From contig CM041203.1 of NCBI GenBank assembly GCA_023078555.1, positions 1,507,481-1,571,480 on the forward strand: a stretch of DNA of 64,000 bases, given 5' to 3'. The stretch is from Ulva prolifera (lineage: Eukaryota; Chlorophyta; Ulvophyceae; Ulvales; Ulvaceae). Shown here in pieces: positions 12,541 to 22,482 of the stretch (position 1 is its first letter; each line of letters opens with the position of its first letter). A program made the translations under genes and the position numbers. The notes under the pieces were generated by a model. It was given only the letters and a program-made list of their open reading frames with translations, did no database searches and had not been told where the DNA came from.

Positions 12541-12712
12541 CCCGGTAGTAAAAGAGAGCGATAATAGTTTAATGGTAAAATTTTTGATTTGTAATCAAAC
12601 GTTGTGAGTTCAAGTCCCACTTATCGCTAGATTAGCCTCTGAATTAATCTTTATAGATAATTATTTTTCTAATATATTATTAATTTATTGGCAAAGAAGC
12701 CAAACCTTTCAA
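12541..12712 (+). other. AT-rich organelle-like insertion (probable NUMT)
   Basis: About 170 bases of strongly AT-rich sequence sit abruptly in GC-rich DNA. They begin around a tRNA gene and continue as an A/T spacer containing a small inverted repeat, TTGGC-AAAGAA-GCCAA (about 12688-12703), of the kind found between organelle genes. The composition and the tRNA suggest transfer from mitochondrial DNA. The tRNA does not resemble the plastid trnT-UGU I know from green algae, so mitochondrial origin is the better guess. Confidence 0.55.
12558..12628 (+). tRNA. Organelle-type tRNA-Thr (anticodon UGU)
   Basis: A cloverleaf can be drawn directly. The acceptor stem GCGATAA (12558-12564) pairs with TTATCGC (12621-12627), followed by discriminator T. 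The D-loop contains GG (AATGGTAA). The anticodon stem TTTGA/TCAAA encloses loop TTTGTAA with anticodon TGT. The T-arm is GTGAG-TTCAAGT-CCCAC with one A·C mismatch. There is no internal intron. The low GC and weak D-stem point to an organelle gene inside the inserted fragment, so nuclear expression is doubtful. Confidence 0.7.
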
Positions 12713-12904
12713 AGATGTGTGGCGTGTGCTCCTGTTCGGTTCCTCCGGCGCGACCTGCATCTCCGCCTTGACCGCTGCAGCTTTGATGGGGGCGCCGGCA
12801 CGGCACAGCGGTGGCCGCAGCACACGCCACATATGCCCCACCACCGCAGCACAGCTCTCCGGGAGAGCCTGTCCCGGTGCCACTGGACGGCGGCTAGGCA
12901 GGCG

Positions 12905-13027
12905 CACTGCGGCGGGCGTGGTGGGTGTCGCGTGCGTGGGTGTCTGTGTGTTTGCTTCGTTTGTTTGCTTCTTTCGCGGTGCTGCCCGCCTTGCTGCCTT
13001 TGTCCTTGTAACACTGCGCCGGGCGTG
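12905..13027 (+). repeat. Dispersed SINE-like element, copy 1
   Basis: The insert (12921-13011) ends in the shared 3' block GGTGCTGCC…TTGTCCTTGTAA. It is flanked by near-identical direct repeats, CACTGCGGCGGGCGTG at 12905-12920 and CACTGCGCCGGGCGTG at 13012-13027 (one mismatch). Confidence 0.65.
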
Positions 13028-13192
13028 TCCCCGGCTGCTCCGGTCACCGATGATCTCGAGTACGACGCAGCGGCGCGGCGCTTGCGGAGCACAATTCGGC
13101 GACCACGAGCGTGACACGGCGAAGGCGTATGCTGAGTGTGCAAGGCCAAGCACGCAGGCCGGGTCCGCCACGTGCGGCGGAAATCATTTACA

Positions 13193-13300
13193 TTAATGTC
13201 AATGATTGATGAAAACACATTGATTGATGAAAACATTGATTGATGACACACATTGATGACACGCATTGATGACACACATTGATTGATGAAAACACACAGA
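13193..13300. repeat. TTGATGA minisatellite
   Basis: Irregular tandem units built on (CA)CATTGAT(TGAT)GA, alternating ACAC and AAAACAC linkers, fill this stretch. No coding potential is credited to the frames that cross it. Confidence 0.7.
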
Positions 13301-13302
13301 AA

Positions 13303-13450
13303 TTTCTGTGTGTTACAAGGGTGAAGGCGGCGGGGTGGGCTGCACCGCGAAACCAGCAAGCACCGCACAAACACCACCACCAGCCCGGTCCAATGCGCCC
13401 ACGCCACAGCTGTAAACATCGTTGAAGAAGATTTGTCCCGTTTCTGTGTG
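13303..13450 (-). repeat. Dispersed SINE-like element, copy 2
   Basis: An inverted copy that begins TTACAAGG and continues GGGCTGCACCGCGAAACCAGCAAG. Its insert is 13313-13440. TTTCTGTGTG occurs on both sides (13303-13312 and 13441-13450), consistent with a target-site duplication. Confidence 0.6.
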
Positions 13451-13455
13451 CGTTT

Positions 13456-13459
<4 letters not shown>

Positions 13460-13544
<85 letters not shown>
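13460..13544. repeat. (AT)n microsatellite
   Basis: Eighty-five bases of uninterrupted alternating A and T. It lies just beyond the right-hand flank of SINE-like copy 2. Such a run is prone to length change and cruciform extrusion. Confidence 0.95.
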
Positions 13545-13547
<3 letters not shown>

Positions 13548-15215
13548 GCTGATCACACGAGGTGTAACGGTGTGTTGATTCGCGATGCCTGGAAAGGCTA
13601 GCTGTCGCATGAGCAACGGGGCATGTGGCAGTCCAATGGCACGTTTTCACGATGTGCAAGGATCCAGTGTGTATTGCGGCCGTATCAATGGGTCGCCAAA
13701 CTATCCTCTCGAAACGCTGATGACTCGTGAGTCGTGATGCATGTGTGCAGGGCAACTATCCTCTCGAGAGTGCCCGTGGTGTAGAGATAGCGGCAGCCGC
13801 ACGATCAAGCCTATAGTACACAGGCTCTAGGCCGGGCAGCAAGCCGAAAGAGACCTGTGGCACTGACTGGCTCAGTCCGACTCCTGAGGTGCCTAGCTAA
13901 ACCAGGCTATGACAGTCACAGCTGTGACAGTCACTGAGTACACAACCGGACGTGATTCGATAGAATTGTGTCATTTTATTTGAATCAGCTGTCACCCGCT
14001 CTTGCCTGGTGCAAATTGACTCCTGTCCCGCTCAAGGCGCTTGACATGCTCAGCACTTGCGGTGTGTTGATCACAAGTCGCTGTATCTCGCCTGAGTGCG
14101 CCGAATTCGCGGGGGTTGTGGCCCAAGCAAACACGAGACAGCGCGCGGCTGACCCGCACCGTGAACAGGATACACCCGACATCAGGAGATGACAGAACAC
14201 TACTTCTGCGCGAAGGTAAGGATCTCCTTGCCTCGTCGAATCTAAATCGCCAGCGCTCAAACGCTGTTGCCGAGCCTGCAAAATCCGCCTCTTGTGCGAG
14301 TATGATCATCACTTGGAAAGGCACAGATCACCGCTCAACATCCTGACCTGACATAATTTGTTGCTGAGTGGATGCTGTGCAGCCGGAGCTAGGTTCAAAC
14401 ATCGGATCTGAATGACACCTGCGGTCTCATAGCAGTGGATGCCTGCGCTCCAGCGCAGCTGAACGTCATGGTAAGTGAGAATTCTTCGTCCCAAACATGC
14501 TTTCAAATCAATCTCAAGGTCTGACGGTAATGGTTCCGGCATAAGACGATGGCACAGCAAGTCTACATTGGGGTGTACGTGCAGGGACCATGCCTGGACC
14601 TCACACGCCCCACGTTGGAAGTTGGAGTAAAGTGTATTCCGGAGCATCTATTCTGGGAAGCTTTGCCTGAACAGGCAATATCAGCTTTGGCAGCGCCTTC
14701 AAAGGGTAGCAGCAGCAGTACAGTCCATGATGCCCAGGTTCATACGATGCGGTCAGTGCTTGGCAGCTTCTCCACGGAGGCCCACATCGTAGAGCAGCTG
14801 GCGAGTTTTGCTCGGTGTGTAGTCCGTCCTACACACTGCAGTGCCGGCCACGCCAAGCCGTGCCAGCAGATGAGCGCATGGCAGCTTGCAAAGCTCCTCA
14901 ACCATATCCAAGCTTGCGCAGGGTTGGAGCTTTTGCATTTGCTAGCGGCAGCAGCATGGCGATCATTGGAGGGAGGCAAACAGCTCGAGTTGCAGTGACA
15001 GCAGATTCGCTGAAGCAGCCCGATGACGAGCCCCACGCCAACCAGGAAGTGGTGCACCTACAAAACCTCCAGGCCAGGTCTGATCATGATCCATGTATCG
15101 AACGTGCGTGCTTGTTGGAGCTGCTGTCATCCTGAGTCTACACGATGAAGCACATGGCAACAGTGCTTCTGCACCTGCATCTCATTGGTGAGGTGCCCTG
15201 ATATGCAGGACAGGT
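13545..15215. other. Intergenic, no certain gene
   Basis: No gene can be supported here. A plus-strand frame at 14549-14998 has a helical, Leu/Ala-rich C-terminal half (MSAWQLAKLLNHIQACAGLE), but its start and splice partners are unclear. The rest shows only short frames. The right end should contain the promoter of the Kelch/BTB gene. Confidence 0.3.
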
Positions 15216-18200
15216 GTGGTCACGGAGAAGCGAAAGATGGGCGGCAAGAGAAACGACCCCGACAAGAAGGTCAAGCTCAAGTCAGACGAGCAGTGGGTGT
15301 GGGAGCAGTCCCGAGAAGCCGACGAGTCGAGCATCACGGACATCTGCAAGTCCCATGCCTGCAACAACCACATCGTGATCTCTGATGTGCGGGAGCGCGT
15401 CCGCTCTGGGCGTCCAAAGCTTGAGACCGTGGCTGTGCGGCTCCTTGCTCCTGGCGTGTGTAATCACGGATGACCCACCACCGCCTCTGCAGCCTGATGC
15501 TCCCAGAGCTTCAGGACCATGTGGCCAGGGCTGCCCCGTCATGTCCACACCATCTCGTGAACACTCAGGCAGCTGTTCTTGAGCATGCGAGTTGCACATG
15601 TGCTCCTGACCGAGTGCAGTCGTGCAGGCAGGCCAAACGTTCCACAAGTCTCGGGACACCTCTGCGATGCTGGACGGGATGCTGGTGATATACAGTCGCC
15701 ATACATCATCGCTGACCGTGTTCCACCTCGACACCCATCCTGGTGCTGCTTCAAGCAGTGCGTATCTGCCGTGGGAGACCTGTGCGATGCCAGCTTCACC
15801 AGCCGCTGCCCCTGTTGCGGCGCTACCTGCAGCATGCGGGACATCCAGGCCTGCCCTGGAGTCAAATGAGAACCGCCCTCAAGGGCTCAATCAGTCCGCC
15901 ACACCACACGCACAAAGTGTCAGGGCTGCTCTCCCGACACAGCCGAACCAGCCGATTGCTGCTGCTGATACGACTGCGTTCTACCAAAACTCTTCGGGCG
16001 AAGCTGTGCCAGCTGCCCGAGCTCGCGATGCAGCTGCGGCGGCAGTCGCGAATGCAGGCCCTGCTGCAAGCCGGCTGTGGCGGCAGAGCGACCTTGAGCT
16101 AGCGGAGCCATCGTTAGAGCAAGCGCATCTCAACTCGAAGGCATGCATGATCAGTGCAGAGTCTGGGGCCCTGCCACCCAGCAGCTCCTGCTGGAGTGCG
16201 ATGGCGTCAGATGCGGCTAGAAACAGGTGAGGAGGCTGTCTGATTGACTGCTTGACACGGCCGCAAAACCTTCAGAGCAGGATTGATGTTGGTGTGGCAG
16301 CTACGGGCGAGATTGGTGATCCGCCGCCCCACCGTATGAGCAGGATTGATGTTGGTGAACCAGCATTGGACAACTTCGGTGTAGGGCTGCTTTTTCAATG
16401 GCTGTGGGGGTGTCTTGCAATGTACAAGCGCACCAGTGGTGCCTCACAAGACACATTTATTCTTAAACAATTACATCCACTCGTTGTTTCCCAATGCCAT
16501 ACATAGGGATCTATGCCTCGAAATGCAGATTGCTGAAGGTAGGCCGCTGTGTAGGTTCATCGTGTTGCAAGGTGACCGCCGCTGTAAGCATTGGCAGCCA
16601 TTCGAGTTCGTGCCCAAGAAGCCCATGGAGGCCTCTCCTGATCTACCGCTCGTACAGGCATGTCGAAGGAACTACCGCTTCTTGTCGCGCCCAATCTCGG
16701 TATGCCTTGGTCCTCAGGCAGCAGCACCCCGGGTGGTCATGTCATCACATTGCAATCGATGGCAATGCACCCGATTGCATGGCCACAGATCGACTTGTCG
16801 CACACCCTTCCGCGCTCCAGATTTGAGCAGCCTCGATGCCACGTGGCACCCAGGGACTGCTGTTGCACGCTATGTACTCTGCACAATTCAAAAAGAAAGG
16901 CAGTGGCTGGAAGTCATACAGACATGGCGCGGTGACTGCCTGTGGGAGGTGGTGCAGGGGTGCTCCGGGAGGACGATATCCGTGAGGTACAGCATCCAGT
17001 ACACGCTCGTGCACGCAGACGTGCTGTTCGCCATCGTGTGCCCTGACGCATCGACCGCCGCCACCCAGCGGCCACAGGCGCTGCGGGTGTACAGCTTGGA
17101 CCTGAGCACCCTCGTCTGGAGCCTCATCAGCCCCAGCAAGCACGACGATCCCAAGATGCAGTACCCGATACCCCGGAACCAGGCAGCGTGCACGCACAAG
17201 GGACGTACGGTGTGGCCGCCTGCACAGACACCAGCAAACCCCTGCTGTGTTTGCTGTTGTGTGGTTCCTCGTGGTTAACTGTGTCCCGTACAATGGCGCT
17301 GCCTCACTTCAAATGAAACAGACGGGACAGGAGTACTCACGTTCATTGATACACGTCGCTGTGTTGGATACCTTGGCCGTTGTTTTTTGTTCGGCATTGA
17401 ATGCAACAGAGGAAGCCTTGCAGGTGTACCTGCATGGCGGCAATGCTGTCGCAACAGGCCATGGCTGCTTAAACGACCTGTGGCAGTTTGATGTGCGCAA
17501 ACACACCTGGACTCGAGTGCCCGTGGCAGCATCCAGGCAACACATCTCTGACAAGCTCGCGTCAGTCTCTACGTCCGTGGCGTCCTCCTGCCAGCACACC
17601 CTCGCTGTGGACTCGTCTGGCTCGTTTATCATCCATGGGGGCTCCTCCAGCCGTGGAGACCTGAACCGAACGCTCCAGGTGGTGACGCAGCTCGTCAGCA
17701 ATGTCCCCGGGGGCGCCCCCAACAACATGGCGATGGCCTCTCGCCTCCGGCCCGCGGGCACCGTCGCAGCTCTTGCCATGTGTCGGTACAGCCCAGCTAG
17801 CTCCACCCTGCTCCGCCTGCGTGTCCCATGAACATGGTAGTTGCAACGCAAACTGGCAGTGTGATGACCAGGCAATTAGAAGGACTTAACTGCAGTTGCA
17901 TGCACTTCACACCCATTGTTGTGCGGATCTGAGTTATCTTAGTTGGCCTACTTGCCTTGGGCACTGCCGAGCATTGGACTTTCGCCATGCATGTGCTTCT
18001 CGAAAGCTGGATACAGAGTCTTCCATCAGGTGCATTGCCTGCATGCTCACTCGGACAACATGCGCATCTGAGATGGCCTGAGCTGCTGCGCAGGGCACAG
18101 ATCGCCCGTGCAGTGCTGGCCGTGAATAAGGCCTCCGCGGTCATCTGCATTCGCAACGCTCACGCCGAGCAGAGAATCGCTGCGCCCATTCTCGTGCTGC

Positions 18201-18890
18201 AGCTGTACTCCGGGATGCTCTTCGACATGGTCCAGGATGGCATCTTTGAGGGCTCGCTGTCGGGCGCGGATGCCGCGCCTGCGGTGCTGCCGGTCAACCC
18301 GCGGCATGACCCCGCGGCCGTGCAGATGGCGCTGCGGTGGGTGATGGGGATGGCCACGATGCTGCCGCTGGACGTGCATCCCTGCGCCGAGGTCCTGCGG
18401 TAACGCCCCCCCCTGCCCATAGATGATCACCTCAGCATGCTTCGACACTGTGTGATGTGGCATGCAACAATTATCAGATTTCCAGTCGATGGCGGTCGCA
18501 TTCCGATGGCTGTTGCATGTCAGAGCAGCTGCATGTCTACAGACAGCACTCCACAAAACAGAGCGCTGGAGCGGTGCGTGTGACAGTGTTCATGGACGGC
18601 CAGGCCGTTTGCATGCACGGGCGCAGCCTTGCACAATGGCGGTCCCTCTGAGCAGCCTTCAGCGGTGCAGCAGTCCGCGGCGTGCATCCCCACGGCCGGC
18701 CAGGCATGCTCACCCCAGAGCATGGTGCAGGGTGGCGGAGTTCTTCATGATGAGGTCGCTGCGGGCCGAGGCGCTGTGCGTGATCTGCCAGAAGGCGACC
18801 GCCAAGCACCTGCCGCTCCTCAAGGACCTCCAGGACACGCTCACCGTGCCCGAGCTCGCCCCGGTCATCCTCAGGCTGCAGCTCCGCTGA
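15216..18890 (+). CDS. Kelch-repeat / BTB-domain protein
   Basis: A multi-exon plus-strand gene. A basic first exon (MGGKRNDPDKKVKLK…) ends near 15385. An exon near 15631 has a Kelch-like blade (RDTSAMLDGMLVIYSRHTSS). One exon ending at 17204 gives RVYSLDLSTLVWSLI. It joins at 17410 to a clear blade, VYLHGGN…LNDLWQFDVRKHTWTRV. C-terminal exons ending at 18399 and starting at 18731 (phase 2, donor GTAACG) encode a BTB fold: APILVLQLYSGMLFDMVQDG, then AEVLRVAEFFMMRSLRAEAL, with a stop at 18890. In this family the BTB part usually binds Cullin-3 and the Kelch propeller binds a substrate. That role is inferred. The middle exons and the first exon's membership are not fully resolved; a 20-bp direct repeat lies in the intron near 16.3 kb. 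Confidence 0.6.
16275..16357. repeat. 20-bp direct repeat, spacing 63
   Basis: GAGCAGGATTGATGTTGGTG occurs exactly at 16275-16294 and again at 16338-16357, inside a predicted intron of the Kelch/BTB gene. The unit between could be a small insertion with its target duplication, or half of a tandem repeat. Confidence 0.8.
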
Positions 18891-19237
18891 CGCGATCACC
18901 AACAAATGGGGTCGAGGGGCTCTCACAGGGGTTGCCTGATGTGCGCCCTCAATGCATGCGGCGGCGCAAGCTCCATGCCGCGTGTGAGTGTGCTAGGTGA
19001 TTGGGGGTGGGAAATGCAATGCACCGAGGCCACGACCAAACAGTTGAGAGGGGCCGATCGGATCGCGCTTTTGCATCACGCTTCATGGTGACGATTGTAA
19101 TGATTGCTGCTGTGGGCGCACTCGCTGGAGGCCTCAGTATCGTCGACTTTGCAGTGCCTCGTTGGGATATAATATTGGGTAGTGTGCGGTTGTACCTCGC
19201 CCCCCTCTTTGCAGCCGATTGCGATATCGCAAGTATG

Positions 19238-19384
19238 CACATGCATCGTGTGTTACAAGGACAAAGCAAGCAAGGCAGGTTGCACCGCGAGCAGCAACCA
19301 GGGGAACCGCACACCACGCAACAAGCCACACGCAGCACACCCCCATGCACCACCAGCACCCGCGCCGGCCACATGCATCGTGTG
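19238..19384 (-). repeat. Dispersed SINE-like element, copy 3
   Basis: The insert 19253-19369 begins TTACAAGGACAAAGCAAGCA. It is flanked by a perfect 15-bp direct repeat, CACATGCATCGTGTG, at 19238-19252 and 19370-19384. Over about 85 bp it is nearly identical, in reverse complement, to copy 7. Confidence 0.85.
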
Positions 19385-19686
19385 TGTCTGCCACTCGAAT
19401 GCGCCCCCACTGTTGACAGTGGCCGCTCCCGCAAAGAAGCCTTGCATAGCTGAGTGCCGTCACTCAGCTTCACGCTTTCTACGCCTGGAACATTCATCCC
19501 TCAGCTGAGCTCAGCATGCCGCCGCCACGGCTCTCTGCTCAAAGGCTGCTTCAATTCCAATGCTCCAAACCTGAATCCATGTGCTTCAGCAGGCTCTTCG
19601 TTCAGCAGCTCCAGTGATCCAACCCTCGCGCAGACAAAGTCGACATTGTAGTGTATGTATGGCCACAGCCACAGGCCAGTAGTCAT

Positions 19687-19762
19687 ACGGTCGGTGCAAC
19701 CTGCCTTGCTGGCTTTGCCCTTGTAATTACAAGGGCAAAGCCAGCAAGGCACACGGTCGGTG
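19687..19762. repeat. SINE-like element, copy 4 (palindromic)
   Basis: Between two copies of ACGGTCGGTG (19687-19696 and 19753-19762) lies a 56-bp insert. It is a near-perfect palindrome of the element's 3' end: TGCCTTGCTGGC…CTTGTAA followed by TTACAAG…GCCAGCAAGGCA. It looks like two 3' ends joined head to head. Confidence 0.8.
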
Positions 19763-20963
19763 AGTCGGTGCCCTGTGTGTGCGAGCATTATGTACTGGGC
19801 GGTGCATGAGGGGGCAATCCCTCGAGATGCTGCGGGACTCGGCTGTGTCCACGTGTACGGGGTGCGTGTGGGCGCCATGCGTTTGAGAGCTACCTTTCCA
19901 AGGAAGCGCACTGCCGGGCCAGCCCGCATATTCAAGACTGCAGGTGCACGTCAAGATGTGGCTCATAATCACATCATATTTTCTCTTTCGCTCGGGACGG
20001 CTTACATCGGTAGCTGCAGTCTGTGAGGAGTCCGGATTTTGAATAGCCGCGCGCTCTTGGACTTCGGAAGTGCCCATGGGACACGTTGACGCCCACCCGC
20101 CATTCGATCTACCCGGTATGTAACCTTGTCAGCTTGATGGCATATTTGAGTGTGGCATGGATGTGCGCGGTGCTGTGCGTTTCGGGGCCGATCCGCCTGT
20201 GTGACAAATTTCGAATCTGGAACACTGGGCCAAAAACGCCGACGGCCGGTCGAAGTCAAGCACACCCCATCTTCGCTGCAGTTCAGGATCTGCGGTATAG
20301 GCTGTCCTCAGATGTGGGCATATCTCGTGAGATAATTGTACTGTACACGTTGAGAATCGACGATTCCGAAATGCTGAGCTTTCTGAAGCTGCTGCGTGAC
20401 CTCCGGCAGATGTCGATCGAGCTCCGTGTCGAAACCTTCAGCTCTGGATAGCGCTACACATACATTTGAACAGCTCGTCAAGATAGCTGCGCAGACTCTC
20501 TCATTATCACCGCCGAGCCATGTGCGATAGACCGTCTCGGCGGTCGCGCTGCTGAGCAAATGAATTGCTCCCGTGCCCTGCACACCTCATGAACCGGCAA
20601 GACCGGCAAATACACCTGCATCGCTACATCTGGCGTATTCGACGCAAACGTTGCTTGGCATATTTCGTTAGTAGCGCATGGTGCCGCTAGCAGGCGGCAG
20701 GAGACAATCCATGCACCCAGCTGCAACGTGTGACGACAGGCGCGACATCGACATGCGGTCCGGAACACACACAGACACACCCGCCGTGGACGCCAGGGGC
20801 GAATGCATGCTGAGCCTTCTGTTCCGTCTGTTGTAGACGGTACTCTTGCGTAGCCAGATGCCATGCCGCGGAGTCCTCCTGATGCTCATGTTCGCGCGCA
20901 CAAGTCGCGCACAGGTCGACCATATGATCTGCGTGCGACATGGCCATGTGGCGTGGCGTGGCC

Positions 20964-21033
20964 ATGTGCATTGGCGTTCAGTGTTTGTTTTCTCCCGTTC
21001 ACTCTTCTGTCATCCCCGATGTGCATTGGCGTT
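20964..21033. repeat. Short insert with 15-bp target duplication
   Basis: ATGTGCATTGGCGTT occurs at 20964-20978 and again at 21019-21033. The 40 bp between contain TCTCCCGTTCACTCTTCTGT, a block that recurs in a similar form near 23173-23194. Confidence 0.65.
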
Positions 21034-21305
21034 GCTGCTGGCCGGCGCCAGCGCTAGCAGCAACGCCACGGCGCAATCTGCCTCTAGAGGATCTCCACTG
21101 AAACATGCAAACATATGTGCACATCATGATGCACACTTGAAACAACCTGCATCGCCTGGCGTTTGAACATTCTATAGTACGCACTGCTGCAGCTAGTACT
21201 TCTCAGTTGCTGCGGTGGCAAATTCACAGTCTGCCTCTGCAGATATCTACGTGCACAAACATCTTGCAATTGTTTGAAACGAGGACATGCATGCACATCT
21301 GTTGC

Positions 21306-21643
21306 ACATGCACCATATGTGGGGCCGGCGCCGGCCGGGCCGCTGCGTGGGGCTGCTGCTGCCGCGCGGGCGGCGGGGTCGTGTAGCGTGTTGGCGTGTG
21401 GGTGTGTGTGTTGGGGGTCGGGTCTGGGCCGCGTGCGGGTGCGTGGGTGCGTGGGTCGGGTGTCAGTGAGTGGTTCGTGTGGTAGTGTGTGGGAGCGTGG
21501 GGGTGTGTGTGTGCTCGTTGTGCCTTGGCGTTGGCTGTTGCTCTCCTGCTGCGTGCGCATTGCGTTTCTTCTGCTCTCCCTTTTGGTCCTGGCGGTGCTA
21601 CCTGCCCCTCCAGCTTTTTCCTTTGTAACACATGCACCATATG
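21306..21643 (+). repeat. Dispersed SINE-like element, copy 5 (longest)
   Basis: The 310-bp insert (21320-21629) is GT-rich and ends GGTGCTACCTGCCCCTCCAG…CCTTTGTA. It is flanked by a perfect 14-bp direct repeat, ACATGCACCATATG, at 21306-21319 and 21630-21643. Confidence 0.75.
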
Positions 21644-21801
21644 CCCGTTGGACCACCGTACGTACGCCAGCTGAACGTCACTGCACTGCTCCTCCCGTTC
21701 CTCTGGCGTGTTGCCAAGGCCCTGCACGTGCGGGTTCGCCGCTGGTCAGTCCATGCCACTGTCCCTAACGTAGCTGCTCACTGTCGCTGGCTGGGTCTGC
21801 A

Positions 21802-22080
21802 GGCACGCATCCGATGGAAGACCACTCGGATCCAGAGTTCAGCATGGGGAGCCTCCTCTACGCTGCAGCAGCCTGGGTTTCATACTGGCCGCACACCCTG
21901 GCCATCGTGACCCTGGCCTGCACTCTGCTGGCCGTACACCTCCGGAAGTGCGCCCGCCTTGCTCCCCCTCATGCATTGTGCGCCATGGCTGCAAGCCGGA
22001 GCTCTGCAGAGGGCCGGCGAGCTACTTCCGCCATCGTTTGCACAGCGCTCGACCTTGAGATCAAGACACATGCATGTAGG
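21802..22080 (+). other. Candidate exon with a membrane helix
   Basis: After a good acceptor (GGGTCTGCAG) a frame reads MEDHSDPEFSMGSLLYAAAA and then a strongly hydrophobic stretch, PHTLAIVTLACTLLAVHL, likely one transmembrane helix. It could be an extra N-terminal exon of the dioxygenase downstream, but I could not join it in frame, and the dioxygenase is full length without it. Confidence 0.25.
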
Positions 22081-22156
22081 TCATGACCCACCTGATTGAC
22101 CAGCTGCACACCACACATGCATTGGTGTGCTGGGCTGTGCTGCGTGCCGGTGGTGG

Positions 22157-22244
22157 CATATGCATGGGTGTGCAGCGCCTCCGTTTGTGGCCTGCGGTGC
22201 TACCTGCCTCGCTGGCCTTGCCCTTGTAACACACCACATATGCA
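22157..22244 (+). repeat. Dispersed SINE-like element, copy 6
   Basis: A short copy ending GCGGTGCTACCTGCCTCGCT…CCCTTGTAA, with CATATGCA on both sides (22157-22164 and 22237-22244). The duplication is short, so the boundaries are approximate. Confidence 0.55.
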
Positions 22245-22482
22245 GCGACCACGTTCAGCTGAAGCATACGTGTATATGAGCCACCGATTGCAAGCGCTGG
22301 ACTGCCAAACACGCCGCACGTGCTTGCTGTTGTGTCTGCAGATGAACAACTCAAGAGCATCGGCACCTTGTGCCACAGGCTGTCATGAACAGGCTCAGAG
22401 CTCTAGCTGCAAAGGTAGCGTGTATTGATATCATATGCCTCCACCCGCCTGAGCCGAGGCTGACGGTGCCTGCAGGGCCATC

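Larger units (their letters stand above)
18891..22482. other. Repeat-rich intergenic region
   Basis: No gene is firmly supported between the Kelch/BTB stop and the CCD start. The region contains four copies of the SINE-like repeat (19238-19384, 19687-19762, 21306-21643, 22157-22244) and one small direct-repeat-flanked insert (20964-21033). A candidate membrane-helix exon is listed separately. The frame ending at 20451 has a helical segment but no convincing domain. Confidence 0.4.

Noticed and set aside
12709-13755. 348-codon minus-strand frame spanning the TA run
   Set aside because: It owes its length to the (AT)n run, read as Ile-Tyr repeats, and to the minisatellite; no protein family is recognisable.
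14549-14998. Plus-strand frame with a helical Leu/Ala-rich half
   Set aside because: It recalls helical-repeat organelle RNA-binding proteins, but only one weak repeat is visible and no splice partners could be joined.
20272-20451. Frame ending EMLSFLKLLRDLRQMSIELR, like a TFIIS N-terminal helix
   Set aside because: The next conserved block of that domain could not be found downstream in any frame.
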